Shown: positions 9,573 to 19,166 of the stretch, one piece after another
Layout of the letters: each line of letters begins with the position of its first letter
How positions within the stretch are numbered: position 1 is the stretch's first letter
NCBI RefSeq assembly: GCF_900129985.1
Contig: NZ_FQXN01000003.1
Span: forward strand, 124,001 to 188,000
Reading direction: 5' to 3'
DNA: 64,000 nucleotides
DNA from: Thermosipho atlanticus DSM 15807
GTDB taxonomy: Bacteria; Thermotogota; Thermotogae; Thermotogales; Fervidobacteriaceae
The notes under the pieces: model-generated
What the model saw: the letters and a program-made list of their open reading frames with translations, nothing else
Database searches by the model: none
What the model was told of the DNA's origin: nothing
Program-made: the position numbers and the translations under genes

Positions 9573-10787
9573 ATGAAAAGATATTTAAATTTCACATTCA
9601 TTTTTATAATTATAGTTTTTATTATTTTTTTAATTTCACCGTATGTTTTTAAGTATCATAGATACTTTAAAAGAACACTCCAAAAAGAAATTGAATATGT
9701 AATAACTAAAGTCGAAAATTATCATATTGGAAGATTTTTTAACAGTTCTTTCAAAATTGAAATTCCGGAAATTTCAAAAATGATGAACAGATATGAATTT
9801 TATCGATTTTTAAGCGAAAAGTTAAATTATTTTCCAGATGTTTATTTAGAAATTCCTTATCAATATAAAACTACTAAGTTACTTCCATTTGATATAAGAT
9901 TTTTCAATAATTCTTTTGTTGTGATAAATACTTCCTGTAATATTCCTAATGATGCAATAATTAGAAAAATTAACGGTCAAAATATTGAAGATATATACTT
10001 AGATTTTGCTGCCAGTTTGCCAGGGGAAAATATGTATATAAAAAAACATAATTTTGCTGTTTTTATTTTCCCTATAATTCCAGATTTTTATAAAAAGAAC
10101 AAGTTTGAAGTTGAATATGAGTTTAAAGGTATGGTTTACAAAGAAACTGTAGAATCAATTACCTATCAAGAATATTTAGGAAAGTTAAAATTAAAAGCCT
10201 TTGAGTATCGTAAAATTAATAAAGATATTGGTATCTTAAAAGTTAATCATTTTAATGTTGCGGGTAAAGATTTTTTCACAATGCTTGAATTGCTTGAAAA
10301 CATTTCAAAAGATGAAGTCAAAACTTTATTAATTGATATGAGAGGTAGTATAGGTTTAGTAAGGGACTTTAGTGGTGTATATATGCTACTATCGTTTATA
10401 ACTGACAAACCTCACTATATATCAGACAAAATTTACTATGCATTTGGTGATAATTTGATAAAATATGAAAAATATGGTTATGTTTATCCAAATGAGATCA
10501 ATTTTTCCAATAAGAGACTATTTTTTATTTCAGATAAGTCAATTGCACATCCTTTACCAGCAATGGTTTTAGCGTTTGTAAAAAAATGGAAACTCGGTAT
10601 AATTGTTGGAAAAGAACCAGCACATCCAGTAAACTTTTATGGGGTTATGAAAGAATTTACAACGCAATGGACGGGTCTTAAAGTTTTAATTCCCACATGG
10701 TATTTTGAAAATTACATTAAGGATTATGTTGAACCGGATATAAAAATACCAGGAGATTATTTAAATTACATTATGACAAATTTTTAA
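9573..10787 (+). CDS. S41 (tail-specific protease)-like exported protein, catalytic serine not evident
   Basis: The 404-residue product has an N-terminal hydrophobic segment (about residues 5-22) that would anchor or export it. The middle (AIIRKINGQNIEDI) resembles the degenerate PDZ part of S41 peptidases. The C-terminal half has the S41-type strand-turn-strand order: IGILKVNHF, then TLLIDMRGSIG, then RLFFISDKSIAHPLPAMVLAFV and IIVGKEPAH. Active members normally have a TxSxAE-type serine in the third block; here that stretch reads SIAHPLPA, so the usual nucleophile seems absent. It may be a non-peptidase relative. The ATG at 9573 follows GGGGGTG. It stands alone, between the tRNA and a peptide-binding protein gene. 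Confidence 0.6.
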   Translation: MKRYLNFTFIFIIIVFIIFLISPYVFKYHRYFKRTLQKEIEYVITKVENYHIGRFFNSSFKIEIPEISKMMNRYEFYRFLSEKLNYFPDVYLEIPYQYKTTKLLPFDIRFFNNSFVVINTSCNIPNDAIIRKINGQNIEDIYLDFAASLPGENMYIKKHNFAVFIFPIIPDFYKKNKFEVEYEFKGMVYKETVESITYQEYLGKLKLKAFEYRKINKDIGILKVNHFNVAGKDFFTMLELLENISKDEVKTLLIDMRGSIGLVRDFSGVYMLLSFITDKPHYISDKIYYAFGDNLIKYEKYGYVYPNEINFSNKRLFFISDKSIAHPLPAMVLAFVKKWKLGIIVGKEPAHPVNFYGVMKEFTTQWTGLKVLIPTWYFENYIKDYVEPDIKIPGDYLNYIMTNF

Positions 10788-10835
10788 CTGATTTTGTAAC
10801 ATTTGAATAATCTCAGTAGAATTTTGTTAATATGC

Positions 10836-10865
10836 TTGCTAAAATTGTAAAACTTGTGGTATAAT
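10836..10865 (+). promoter_or_regulatory. Promoter of the oligopeptide-binding protein gene
   Basis: TTGCTA (10836-10841) and TATAAT (10860-10865), 18-bp spacer, 43 bp before the GTG start. Confidence 0.6.
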
Positions 10866-10908
10866 ATTAAACGTACTTCTATATTACTCCAGAAAAGGGG
10901 GGATTTTT

Positions 10909-12753
10909 GTGAAAAAACTGTTAGTGTTGATGGCAGTATTGCTAGCTGTAGTATTATATGCAGCCGATCCAAACGTTTTAGTTGACGTAACAATTGGTGA
11001 ACCAGATACTCTTGATCCACATTTGGCCTATGATACGGCAAGTGGTGAGGTTATTTACCAAGTATATGAGAATCTTATCCAATACAAAGGTTCAAGTGTT
11101 TCTGAATTTGAACCAAGATTGGCAACAGAAGTACCTTCTGTTGAAAACGGTTTGATTAAAGATGGCGGAAAAACATACATTTTCCCAATAAGGAAAGGGG
11201 TAAAGTTCCACAATGGTGATGAATTAACACCTGAAGATGTAGAATACAGTTTTGAAAGAGGACTCCTTTATAACCCAGCTGGTGGCCCTGTGTGGATGCT
11301 CTGGTATGCAATATTTGGTATTTGGGATGTAACACAATTGGTTGAGGAAGTTGCCGGAAAACCATATGATGAATTGTTTGATGAAAATGGTAATCCACTT
11401 CCAGGAGCAGAAGAAGTATTTAAAAAAGTATATGATATAGTTGATGCAGCTATTGAAGTTGATGGCGATAATGTGGTATTCCACCTTAAAAGACCATATT
11501 CACCATTCTTAAATGTTATTGCACAAGGTTCAAGTTGGGGTGCAATACTTGACAAAGAATGGTGTATTGAACAAGGATTGTGGGATGGGCAACCAACTAC
11601 ATGGTGGAAATGGCATGATCAACAAAAGGAAGAATCTCCACTTTACCAAAATGCAATGGGTACTGGTCCATACAAATTTGTTGAATGGGATAGGGCACAA
11701 CAAAAAGTTATACTTGAAGCAAATGAAAATTATTGGAGAGAACCAGCAAAGATCAAAAAGGTAATTATCTGGGGTGTCGATGAATTTTCAACAAGAAAAG
11801 CAATGCTAGAGAAAGGTGATGCAGATATTGCATACATTCCAACACAATATCTTGATCAAGTAAGAGGAAATCCTGACATTGAAATAATTGAAGGACTTCC
11901 ATCATTAGTTGTTACAGTTCTTGGTTTCAACTGGTCAATTAGAGAAGATAGCAAATATATAGGTAGTGGAAAACTTGATGGAAATGGTATTCCACCTGAC
12001 TTCTTTAGTGATGTACATGCAAGAAAGGCAATAGCACACGTTATTAATTATGATGCTCTTATCAATGATGTATTAAAAGGTTTTGGTAAGAGAATTCCAA
12101 CAGCATTGCCAGATTCATTGCTAGGTTTCGATCCTTCACTTCCACTTTATGATTTCAATTTGTTCAAAGCGAGACAAGAACTTATGCAAGCATGGAATGG
12201 TGAAGCATGGAAAAAAGGATTTAAATTTAGTGTTGCATATAACTTAGGTAACGAAGCAAGACAAAGAACTGCTGAAATGGTAAAAATGTATCTTGAAATG
12301 CTTAATCCAAAGATTAAGGTTGATGTAGTTGGGTTACAATGGCCAACATTCCTTGATGCGACAAAACGTGGTGAACTTCCAATATTTATTCTTGGATGGC
12401 TTGCAGACTTCCCAGACCCAGATAACTTTATATTCACTTACTACGATTCAAAAGGTGACTACAGTTCAAGACAAGGAGCTAAATTTAGAGAATTTGTAAG
12501 TACACCAATGGATGAACTTGGTGGTAAGAGCTTGGATGATCTTATTGAACAAGCTGCAGCTGAAACTGATCCACAAGTACGTGCTGAACTCTACAAGAAA
12601 GTTCAGGAATTTGTAGTCAAATACGCAATTAGTGTACCACTTTATCAACCAATAGGAGTACGTGTACAAAGAAAATGGTTAAAAGGTTGGTATCCAAATC
12701 CAATGAGACCAGGTGATGATTACTACGCATATTACTTTGAAGGAAAAGAATAA
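10909..12753 (+). CDS. ABC transporter substrate-binding protein, family 5 (oligopeptide/oligosaccharide type)
   Basis: An extracytoplasmic binding protein of 614 residues. A signal peptide (about 1-19, ending VVLYAA) has no lipobox cysteine. The family-5 signature appears as GEPDTLDPHLAYDTASGEV, then RKGVKFHNGDELTPEDVEYS and GTGPYKFVEW. The start is GTG at 10909 after AAAAGGGGGGAT. Family members carry peptides, but in Thermotogales several carry beta-glucans or other oligosaccharides, so the ligand is open. No permease or ATPase gene is adjacent, and it has its own promoter and terminator, so it is an orphan that must partner with components encoded elsewhere. Codon use is noticeably smoother (CCA, CTT) than in its neighbours, as expected for high expression. 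Confidence 0.92.
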   Translation: MKKLLVLMAVLLAVVLYAADPNVLVDVTIGEPDTLDPHLAYDTASGEVIYQVYENLIQYKGSSVSEFEPRLATEVPSVENGLIKDGGKTYIFPIRKGVKFHNGDELTPEDVEYSFERGLLYNPAGGPVWMLWYAIFGIWDVTQLVEEVAGKPYDELFDENGNPLPGAEEVFKKVYDIVDAAIEVDGDNVVFHLKRPYSPFLNVIAQGSSWGAILDKEWCIEQGLWDGQPTTWWKWHDQQKEESPLYQNAMGTGPYKFVEWDRAQQKVILEANENYWREPAKIKKVIIWGVDEFSTRKAMLEKGDADIAYIPTQYLDQVRGNPDIEIIEGLPSLVVTVLGFNWSIREDSKYIGSGKLDGNGIPPDFFSDVHARKAIAHVINYDALINDVLKGFGKRIPTALPDSLLGFDPSLPLYDFNLFKARQELMQAWNGEAWKKGFKFSVAYNLGNEARQRTAEMVKMYLEMLNPKIKVDVVGLQWPTFLDATKRGELPIFILGWLADFPDPDNFIFTYYDSKGDYSSRQGAKFREFVSTPMDELGGKSLDDLIEQAAAETDPQVRAELYKKVQEFVVKYAISVPLYQPIGVRVQRKWLKGWYPNPMRPGDDYYAYYFEGKE

Positions 12754-12773
12754 TAGTTAAGATTTTTTCTATG

Positions 12774-12799
12774 GCGGCCCTTTATGGGCCGCTTTATTT
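12774..12799 (+). terminator. Terminator after the peptide-binding protein gene
   Basis: GCGGCCC (12774-12780) and GGGCCGC (12786-12792) form a stable stem followed by TTTATTTAT. Confidence 0.85.
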
Positions 12800-12836
12800 A
12801 TGTTATACTTAAACTTAAGCGAAAGGAGGTCAATTT

Positions 12837-14498
12837 GTGCCTTACGATGGTTTTGTTATGAATTCTTTTATTAATAATTCACAATTTATTGTAGGTAACT
12901 TTTTAAAAAACATTTATTTTAAAAAAAATGTATTGTATTTTAGTTTTTCTAAAAATGATTTGAAAGTATCATTGAATCCAAACTATTCATATTTAACCTT
13001 TGAAAGAAGGGATATACCTCAAGATACTAAAAAACATTATTTTGTTGATTTTTTGAGAAGTAGGGTAAGAAATTCAAGAATAATAAAATTTGAGCAGATT
13101 GAATTTGAACGGACGGCAAAACTAGTATTGGAAAAAAATGATGAAATAGGTGAAAAGCATGTATATGAGGTTTACATTGATATAATGGGAAAACATTCAA
13201 ATGTAATAATAGTTGAAAATAATAAAATTTTAGATGCATATAAAAGAATAAAAACGAGGTTTAGGGATATTATTCCTGGCGAAACATTTATTTTATATAC
13301 TGGGAGTAAAGTTAATCCTCTTAAAAATTTGGTTGATTTGTACAATATCTCCGAAAATTTTAATGGAAGAGTTTCTGAATTTATATTTAAAAATATTCAA
13401 GGTTTTTCAAAAGTTACTGCTAAAGAAGTATTACATAGATGTGGTTTAGAAGATGACCAGTTTAGTGTAAAATATCTCAAAAAAATTATAGATACTATTG
13501 AAAATTTAATGTATGAGTTTCAAAAAGGTAAAATTTATTTATATTATGAAAATAACAAACCATATGAAATTTCTGCATTTTTATTAAATCATTTGGAATT
13601 GGATTATGAAACGTTTGATGAACCTGATAGTGCTATATCAAAATTTTTTGAATGGCATGAACAAAAAAGTTATGTTTTTCAACAAAAACATTTTTTGGAA
13701 AGTATTGTGGAGAAAAATATAGAAAAAAATGAAACTATATTATCAAAATTAAACTATGAAATAGAAAAAAATATGAGGTATGAAGAATTTAGAAAATGGG
13801 GTGAACTTTTAAAAGCATATTTTTATATAATAGATGATTCTCGAAAGGAAGTAGAATTAGAAGATTGGGAAACTGGTGAAAGAATAACGATACCTCTCGA
13901 CGAAAATCTTACACCAATTGAAAATTCAAATAAGTATTTTAAATTGTACAATAGGATGAAAAACAAACTAAAAGGTTTGAAAAAAAGGAAAAAGGAAATA
14001 GAAAATGAATTAAATTATCTTTACCAGTTATGGTATTCTTTGGATGATGCTCAGGACATCAAGGAGATAGAAGAAATTAAAAACGAAATGGTAGAAACAG
14101 GATTAATTAAAGAAAAAAAACAAAAAAGGAAAATAAAAAAATCAGAACCACGAAAAATTATATATAATGGTTATACAATTTTAATTGGGAGGAATAATAA
14201 ACAAAATGATGAATTGGTAAAAAAATCATCCGACGAAGATATATGGTTGCACGCCCATGGAATGCCTGGAGCTCATGTGGTAATAAAAACAGGGGGAAAT
14301 GTTGTTAATGAAGATACGTTATTATTTGCTGCTCAGTTGGCTGCAGGTTACAGCAAAGGAAAAAACTCTTCGAATGTTCCTGTTGATTATACTAAAATTA
14401 AATATGTAAGAAAGACAAAAAATTTAAAACCAGGTATGGTTTTATACAGTAATTACAAAACTTTATATGTGGATCCCAGGAGGTTAGAAAATGTTTAA
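12837..14498 (+). CDS. rqcH: Rqc2 homologue RqcH (NFACT protein, ribosome-associated quality control)
   Basis: RqcH binds stalled 50S subunits and recruits tRNA-Ala to add C-terminal alanine tails. The 553-residue protein shows NFACT-N (opening [27 protein letters not shown]), a helix-hairpin-helix region near 180-200, a long charged coiled coil (about 270-430), and NFACT-R near the end ([19 protein letters not shown]). The Asp-Arg pair needed for tRNA binding in Bacillus RqcH appears as Glu-Arg (EFERTA). The start is GTG with AAGGAGGT 6 bp upstream. The gene overlaps uvrB by 8 bp. Older annotations call this family fibronectin-binding protein A. Confidence 0.92.
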   Translation: MPYDGFVMNSFINNSQFIVGNFLKNIYFKKNVLYFSFSKNDLKVSLNPNYSYLTFERRDIPQDTKKHYFVDFLRSRVRNSRIIKFEQIEFERTAKLVLEKNDEIGEKHVYEVYIDIMGKHSNVIIVENNKILDAYKRIKTRFRDIIPGETFILYTGSKVNPLKNLVDLYNISENFNGRVSEFIFKNIQGFSKVTAKEVLHRCGLEDDQFSVKYLKKIIDTIENLMYEFQKGKIYLYYENNKPYEISAFLLNHLELDYETFDEPDSAISKFFEWHEQKSYVFQQKHFLESIVEKNIEKNETILSKLNYEIEKNMRYEEFRKWGELLKAYFYIIDDSRKEVELEDWETGERITIPLDENLTPIENSNKYFKLYNRMKNKLKGLKKRKKEIENELNYLYQLWYSLDDAQDIKEIEEIKNEMVETGLIKEKKQKRKIKKSEPRKIIYNGYTILIGRNNKQNDELVKKSSDEDIWLHAHGMPGAHVVIKTGGNVVNEDTLLFAAQLAAGYSKGKNSSNVPVDYTKIKYVRKTKNLKPGMVLYSNYKTLYVDPRRLENV

Positions 14499-16479
14499 AG
14501 TATTTTCGGATTTTGAACCCTCTGGTGATCAACCCAAAGCTATAAAAGAATTAGTTGAGGGAATAAGGAAAAATTATAGAGTACAAACGTTATTGGGTGT
14601 AACAGGTAGTGGTAAAACTTTTACCATGGCAAAAGTTATTGAAGAAATACAAAAACCTACTTTAATTATTTCTCCAAATAAAACCCTTGCTGCACAATTA
14701 TATGCAGAATTTAAATCATTTTTCCCAGAAAATAAGGTAGAATTCTTTATTAGTTATTATGATTATTATCAACCCGAAGCATATATTCCAACCAAAGATT
14801 TATATATTGAAAAAAATGCAGATATCAACGATGTTATTGCACGAATGAGAATGAGCGCAATAAAAGCAATTATGACAAGAAAGGATGTAATAGTAGTTGC
14901 TAGTGTATCTGCAATATACAATTGTGGTGATCCTAGAGATTTTGATGAATTAAATTTTACGGTAACTGTCGGAGATGTAATAAAAATAAGTAAATTAACA
15001 AAACATTTAGCAAAAATAGGATATGAGAGAAAGGAAGATGTATCTTTAACTGGAAGTTTTAGAATTAGAGGAGATGTAATTGAGATTTATCCGACGTACC
15101 AAGATGAGGGTATCCGAATAGAGTTATTTGGTGATGAAGTTGAGGCAATATACCATATTGATCCGATTAATAGAGAAGTTATGGAAAAACTTGATAGAGT
15201 GATAATATACCCTTCGAAGGAGTTTGTCACTACAGAAGAGAAAATTAGAAGAGCTATTAATGGGATATTAAAAGAATTAGAAGAACAGATAAAATACTTC
15301 AAAAGGAAAGGTAAGATTCTAGAAGCTGAAAGGATCAAACAAAGAACGTTAAATGATATAGAGTTATTAACTGCATTGGGATATTGCACTGGAATAGAAA
15401 ATTATTCGAGATATTTTGATGGAAGAAAACCTGGAGAGCCTCCATATACACTTTTAGATTATTTTAGAGATGATTATTTATTATTTATTGATGAATCGCA
15501 TATTACTGTTCCACAGTTAAGAGCAATGTACAATGGAGACTATTCGAGAAAGAAAAATTTAGTGGAATATGGGTTCAGATTACCGTGTGCCTTTGATAAC
15601 AGACCATTGAAGTTTGAAGAATTTTGGAGAAAAATTCCACAAGTAATTTTCGTATCGGCAACTCCTGGAGAGTTTGAAATAAGAAATTCACAAAAAATTG
15701 TGGAACAAATAATTAGACCTACTGGGTTAGTTGATCCTGAAGTTGAAGTAAAACCGACAAAGAATCAGATCGATGTATTAGTAGATGAAATTATTAAAGT
15801 AAAACAACGTGGTGAAAGAGCAATAATTACAGTATTAACCAAAAAAATGGCAGAAAGACTTGCGGAACATCTGGTAGAAATAGGAATAAACGCACTTTAT
15901 ATACATTCAGAGTTAGATACAATTGAAAGAGTGGAGGTATTAAAGAAACTTAGACGTGGAGATGTAGATGTAGTTGTTGGTGTAAATCTTTTAAGAGAGG
16001 GTTTGGATTTACCTGAAGTTTCACTTGTCGCAATTTTGGATTCGGATACAGAGGGATTTTTGAGAAGTGAAACAACTTTAATACAAATAATTGGAAGAGT
16101 TGCTAGAAACGAAAATGGTAAGGTATTAATGTTTGCTGATAGGATTACTCCTGCTATGAAAAGAGCAATTGAAGAAACTAACAGAAGAAGAAGACTACAG
16201 TTAGAATATAATAAAAAATATAATATAAAGCCACAGACTATTATAAAACCTTTAAATGTTGAAATATTTAAGCCTTTCATGGAAGAAGAAGAAACTTACA
16301 AAGAAGAAATTCAAAATGTACTATCACTTAAAGAATCGTTATCTTTAGAAGAGTACATAGCAATACTTGAAGAGGAAATGTATAAAGCGGCTGCAGAATT
16401 GCGATATGAGGATGCTGCAAAATTAAGAGATGAACTTTTCGAAGCAAAGGAAAAATTAAAAAGTATTTCAAAAAAGTAA
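14491..16479 (+). CDS. uvrB: Excinuclease ABC subunit B
   Basis: UvrB is the damage-verifying helicase of nucleotide excision repair; it receives DNA from UvrA and positions UvrC. The length, 662 residues, is normal. Walker A GVTGSGKT lies near residue 40; the beta-hairpin that probes the lesion is at [16 protein letters not shown] and the later motifs ([23 protein letters not shown]) complete the motor. A C-terminal UVR motif ([16 protein letters not shown]) would contact UvrC. Its ribosome site AGGAGG lies within the end of rqcH, so translation is coupled to it. Confidence 0.98.
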   Translation: MFKVFSDFEPSGDQPKAIKELVEGIRKNYRVQTLLGVTGSGKTFTMAKVIEEIQKPTLIISPNKTLAAQLYAEFKSFFPENKVEFFISYYDYYQPEAYIPTKDLYIEKNADINDVIARMRMSAIKAIMTRKDVIVVASVSAIYNCGDPRDFDELNFTVTVGDVIKISKLTKHLAKIGYERKEDVSLTGSFRIRGDVIEIYPTYQDEGIRIELFGDEVEAIYHIDPINREVMEKLDRVIIYPSKEFVTTEEKIRRAINGILKELEEQIKYFKRKGKILEAERIKQRTLNDIELLTALGYCTGIENYSRYFDGRKPGEPPYTLLDYFRDDYLLFIDESHITVPQLRAMYNGDYSRKKNLVEYGFRLPCAFDNRPLKFEEFWRKIPQVIFVSATPGEFEIRNSQKIVEQIIRPTGLVDPEVEVKPTKNQIDVLVDEIIKVKQRGERAIITVLTKKMAERLAEHLVEIGINALYIHSELDTIERVEVLKKLRRGDVDVVVGVNLLREGLDLPEVSLVAILDSDTEGFLRSETTLIQIIGRVARNENGKVLMFADRITPAMKRAIEETNRRRRLQLEYNKKYNIKPQTIIKPLNVEIFKPFMEEEETYKEEIQNVLSLKESLSLEEYIAILEEEMYKAAAELRYEDAAKLRDELFEAKEKLKSISKK

Positions 16480-16500
16480 CGCTGCTAAAGAAGCAGCGCT
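16470..16500 (-). terminator. Probable terminator after coaE
   Basis: On the minus strand CGCTGC and GCAGCG form a short stem followed by TTACTTTTTT. Only the minus strand has a T tract, so it probably serves coaE; it lies inside the 3' end region of convergent uvrB. Confidence 0.55.
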
Positions 16501-16507
16501 ACTACAA

Positions 16508-17047
16508 TTATATCTCAAAAGATTTTTTTAAGAAAGAATATATGAAATTAAGTTTTTTGTTAAGAAATTCTAATGAAAAACTGTTATCTATAACAATTCC
16601 TTCTGGAATAACATCAAATTGGGAATTTAAAATATTTTCAATTTCAATATTACTTAAACCCCTATTTTTTAATCTATTAAAGATTACTTTTTTTTCAGCA
16701 GTTACAGTAATGGTAAAATCACAATAAATTCCTAATCTTCTTTTAATAGCTGCTTCTATAACATAATTGAGATTTCTAGTTAATTTTTCCGAGAGAATCT
16801 TTTTCATTTCTGGGTGTAAAATACTTTCCAAAACTCTGAGTTTTTCGGTATTAGTGAAAACTATTTTTGAAATTTCTTTTCTATCAATAGTACCAAAAAT
16901 ATCACGAATTTCATGCTTTTTTTTATCAAAAGCTTCATGTCCAATTTCGTCCATATTAATGTATGAAAATCCTTTATTTTTGAAAAAATGTGCGACGGTG
17001 GTTTTACCAGTACCAATTTTTCCAGTAATACAAAGAATAAATCTCAA
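16508..17047 (-). CDS. coaE: Dephospho-CoA kinase
   Basis: CoaE phosphorylates the ribose 3'-hydroxyl of dephospho-CoA, the last step of coenzyme A synthesis. The P-loop GKIGTGKTT sits at residues 9-17, followed by the family's NMDEIGHE and LHPEMKK (usual HP motif) elements. At 179 residues it is slightly shorter than typical (about 200); the LID stretch (ENILNSQFD) is reduced. It is the last gene of the minus-strand run, and its ATG overlaps the end of the 75-codon upstream gene by 4 bp. Confidence 0.93.
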   Translation of the reverse strand: MRFILCITGKIGTGKTTVAHFFKNKGFSYINMDEIGHEAFDKKKHEIRDIFGTIDRKEISKIVFTNTEKLRVLESILHPEMKKILSEKLTRNLNYVIEAAIKRRLGIYCDFTITVTAEKKVIFNRLKNRGLSNIEIENILNSQFDVIPEGIVIDNSFSLEFLNKKLNFIYSFLKKSFEI

Positions 17048-17271
17048 TAAATTCTCACTCCTAATTCTTTAGCTTCAAGTTTTTTGAGCTCTTCGGTTGT
17101 AAGAAATCTGAAGCTAAATTCCTCTTCAATGGATGAAACTTGCTTAGAGAAATGTTTTAATTTTTCTTCCATATTTTGATCGTTATTGATTACAACCGTT
17201 ATTATTTCATTTGATTTAAAAATTTTTAAAGGATTAAAAATTTCTTTTAAAATTTCGATTAGTTTTTCCAT
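17044..17271 (-). CDS. Conserved-looking small protein between pgi and coaE, function unknown
   Basis: A 75-residue acidic protein I cannot assign. It has an amphipathic start (KLIEILKEIFNPLKIF), a central ITVVINND strand, and a charged C-terminal half with EEEFSFRFLTTEELKKLEAKEL. Its ATG shares one base with the pgi stop (TAATG) and its stop overlaps the coaE start by 4 bp, so it is translationally coupled on both sides. That tight packing supports a real gene rather than a chance frame. No cysteines, membrane segment or known motif. Confidence 0.75.
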   Translation of the reverse strand: MEKLIEILKEIFNPLKIFKSNEIITVVINNDQNMEEKLKHFSKQVSSIEEEFSFRFLTTEELKKLEAKELGVRIY

Positions 17272-18623
17272 TATATTTCCTTCCTTTCATTTGAAGGGGT
17301 TACATTGTATTCTTCAAACCCTTTCCTTCCCATTAAAGCATAAGTAATTTTTTTGCCTAATTCAACTCCTGGTTGATCATAAGGATTTACGTTGAATAAA
17401 TCACCTGCAATAGCTGTAGCGAGTTCGTAGTACATTATAAACTGCCCAACATTGAATTCATCAATTTTTGGAAATGTTATTCTTAATGAAGGTTTACCAT
17501 TGAGAGCTAATGCTGCTTCAGTTCCATACAATTCGTTATTGAGAAGTTTTGATAAGGTCTGTCCTTGTAAATAACTTAATTCTTTTTCAATATGAGAATG
17601 GGGTATTTTAATATTTCTTTCAAAAGTTTCAGTTTTTAAAAATGTTATAATTTTGTCATCTGGTCCTTCGTTATAAAGCTGAATTTGCGAATGTTGGTCA
17701 ACAGCACCTAAAGCTTTAACCGGTGTTTGACCGACATTAATTTTTTTATTGTCTTTTGAGTAGGCTTTTCCAAGACTTTCAGCCCACAACTGTCTATACC
17801 AATCGGCTAAGTAATATAGTTTATTTGAATATGCCATCATTACAGAAATATTTCTTCCTTTTAAGTAATAAAGATAGTGAACAAGAGCAATTAGTGCAGA
17901 AGGATTATTCCAAATATCTTCATTTATGGTTTTATTATATGCACTTTTTGCGCCTTCATATATTGCTTCAATATCTATTCCAGCGGCCATTGCAGAGAGT
18001 AGACCAACTGGCGTTAGAACACTAAACCTACCACCAACATTTTCTGGTATTTCAAGAGTGGTAATTTTTTCTGTTTCTGCAATTTTTCTTAAAACTCCTT
18101 TTTTGGGATCGGTAGTGAAAACTAGGTGGTTTTTTGGATTTAATCCATGTGTTTCGAGCAATCCTCTTACTATTAAATAATTTGCCATAGCTTCAGCAGT
18201 ACTTCCAGACTTAGAGATAACATTAAACAATGTCTCTTTAATATCTATTAAATCAAGAATTGAAGAGACGTAATCAGGATCAACATTGTCAATAACAAAT
18301 ATTCTTAAATTTCCATTTCTTTCTTTTTTATTGAGAAAATTCCAATTGATTGGTCTTAAAGAATTTTGTAAAGCAATGTTTCCAAGAGCTGAACCTCCAA
18401 TACCGACAACAACTAAATTTTCGTATGATTTTACAAAATTTTTAATATTTAGTACGGAATTTATCCACTTTCTATTAAAAACTACTTCAACAAATCCCGG
18501 TATATTATTTTTTAACTGGTTAATGGAATTGTAAATGACATCTTTTTGATTTTCTATATCATTTTCTGAGATACCATTGGGAATTTTTTCATTAAAAACA
18601 TTTGTAAAATCAAATTTCAGCAT
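17271..18623 (-). CDS. pgi: Glucose-6-phosphate isomerase
   Basis: Interconverts glucose 6-phosphate and fructose 6-phosphate in glycolysis. The SIS fold is evident: VVGIGGSALGNIALQNSL (phosphate binding), then VISKSGSTAEAMANYLIV, GGRFSVLTPVGLLSAMAAG, and the QPGVELGKKITYALMG C-terminal signature. The 450-residue length matches bacterial short PGI. ATG follows GGAGGTTC. It is the sixth gene of the run, 13 bp after apt, and coupled to the small gene downstream. Confidence 0.97.
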   Translation of the reverse strand: MLKFDFTNVFNEKIPNGISENDIENQKDVIYNSINQLKNNIPGFVEVVFNRKWINSVLNIKNFVKSYENLVVVGIGGSALGNIALQNSLRPINWNFLNKKERNGNLRIFVIDNVDPDYVSSILDLIDIKETLFNVISKSGSTAEAMANYLIVRGLLETHGLNPKNHLVFTTDPKKGVLRKIAETEKITTLEIPENVGGRFSVLTPVGLLSAMAAGIDIEAIYEGAKSAYNKTINEDIWNNPSALIALVHYLYYLKGRNISVMMAYSNKLYYLADWYRQLWAESLGKAYSKDNKKINVGQTPVKALGAVDQHSQIQLYNEGPDDKIITFLKTETFERNIKIPHSHIEKELSYLQGQTLSKLLNNELYGTEAALALNGKPSLRITFPKIDEFNVGQFIMYYELATAIAGDLFNVNPYDQPGVELGKKITYALMGRKGFEEYNVTPSNERKEI

Positions 18624-18636
18624 TTATGAACCTCCT

Positions 18637-19149
18637 TTAAAGTTCAATCAAAGATATAATATTTTCATTAGCTAAAATATTTCTCGGATTTAAATAAGTG
18701 AGTTCAATTAAAAATACCATAGCTACAACTTCTCCACCAGATTTTTCAACTAATGATTTTAAAGCTTTAGCAGTTCCACCAGTTGCGAGAACATCATCAA
18801 ATATAATTACTTTTTGACCTTTTTCAATTGCATCAACATGCATTTGAAGTTCAGCGGTACCATATTCTAATAAATATTTTTCTGAAATTACCGTAAAAGG
18901 AAGTTTTCCAGGTTTTCTAACAGGAATAAATCCCTTGTTTAATTTGTAAGATAAAGCGCCACCAAAAATGAATCCTCTAGCTTCAGGAGCAACAATTAAG
19001 TCAAAGTCTAAATTTTCAACTTTTCTGCTTAGCTCATCAATTGCAAGCTTAAAAGCTTCAGGATTTCTTAAAAGTGGAGTAATATCTCTAAAAATTATCC
19101 CTTTTTCTGGAAAGTCTGGAATATCTCGTATATATTTTCTTAAGTCCAC
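18637..19149 (-). CDS. apt: Adenine phosphoribosyltransferase
   Basis: Salvages adenine with PRPP to give AMP. The PRPP-binding signature is VIIFDDVLATGGTAKAL and the N-terminal DIPDFPEKGIIFRDITPLL is typical. The start is taken as GTG at 19149 (VDLRKYIRDIP), 8 bp after GGAGG, giving 170 residues; an in-frame TTG at 19164 lies upstream of that ribosome site and overlaps it. It follows the glycosidase-family gene closely and groups functionally with the pyrimidine phosphorylase two genes upstream. Confidence 0.96.
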   Translation of the reverse strand: MDLRKYIRDIPDFPEKGIIFRDITPLLRNPEAFKLAIDELSRKVENLDFDLIVAPEARGFIFGGALSYKLNKGFIPVRKPGKLPFTVISEKYLLEYGTAELQMHVDAIEKGQKVIIFDDVLATGGTAKALKSLVEKSGGEVVAMVFLIELTYLNPRNILANENIISLIEL

Positions 19150-19166
19150 TTCAAACACCTCCAAAA

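Noticed and set aside
13027-13239. Minus-strand 70-codon frame in rqcH
   Set aside because: Antisense to the NFACT-N domain, with an unusual His/Phe-rich composition and no start signals.
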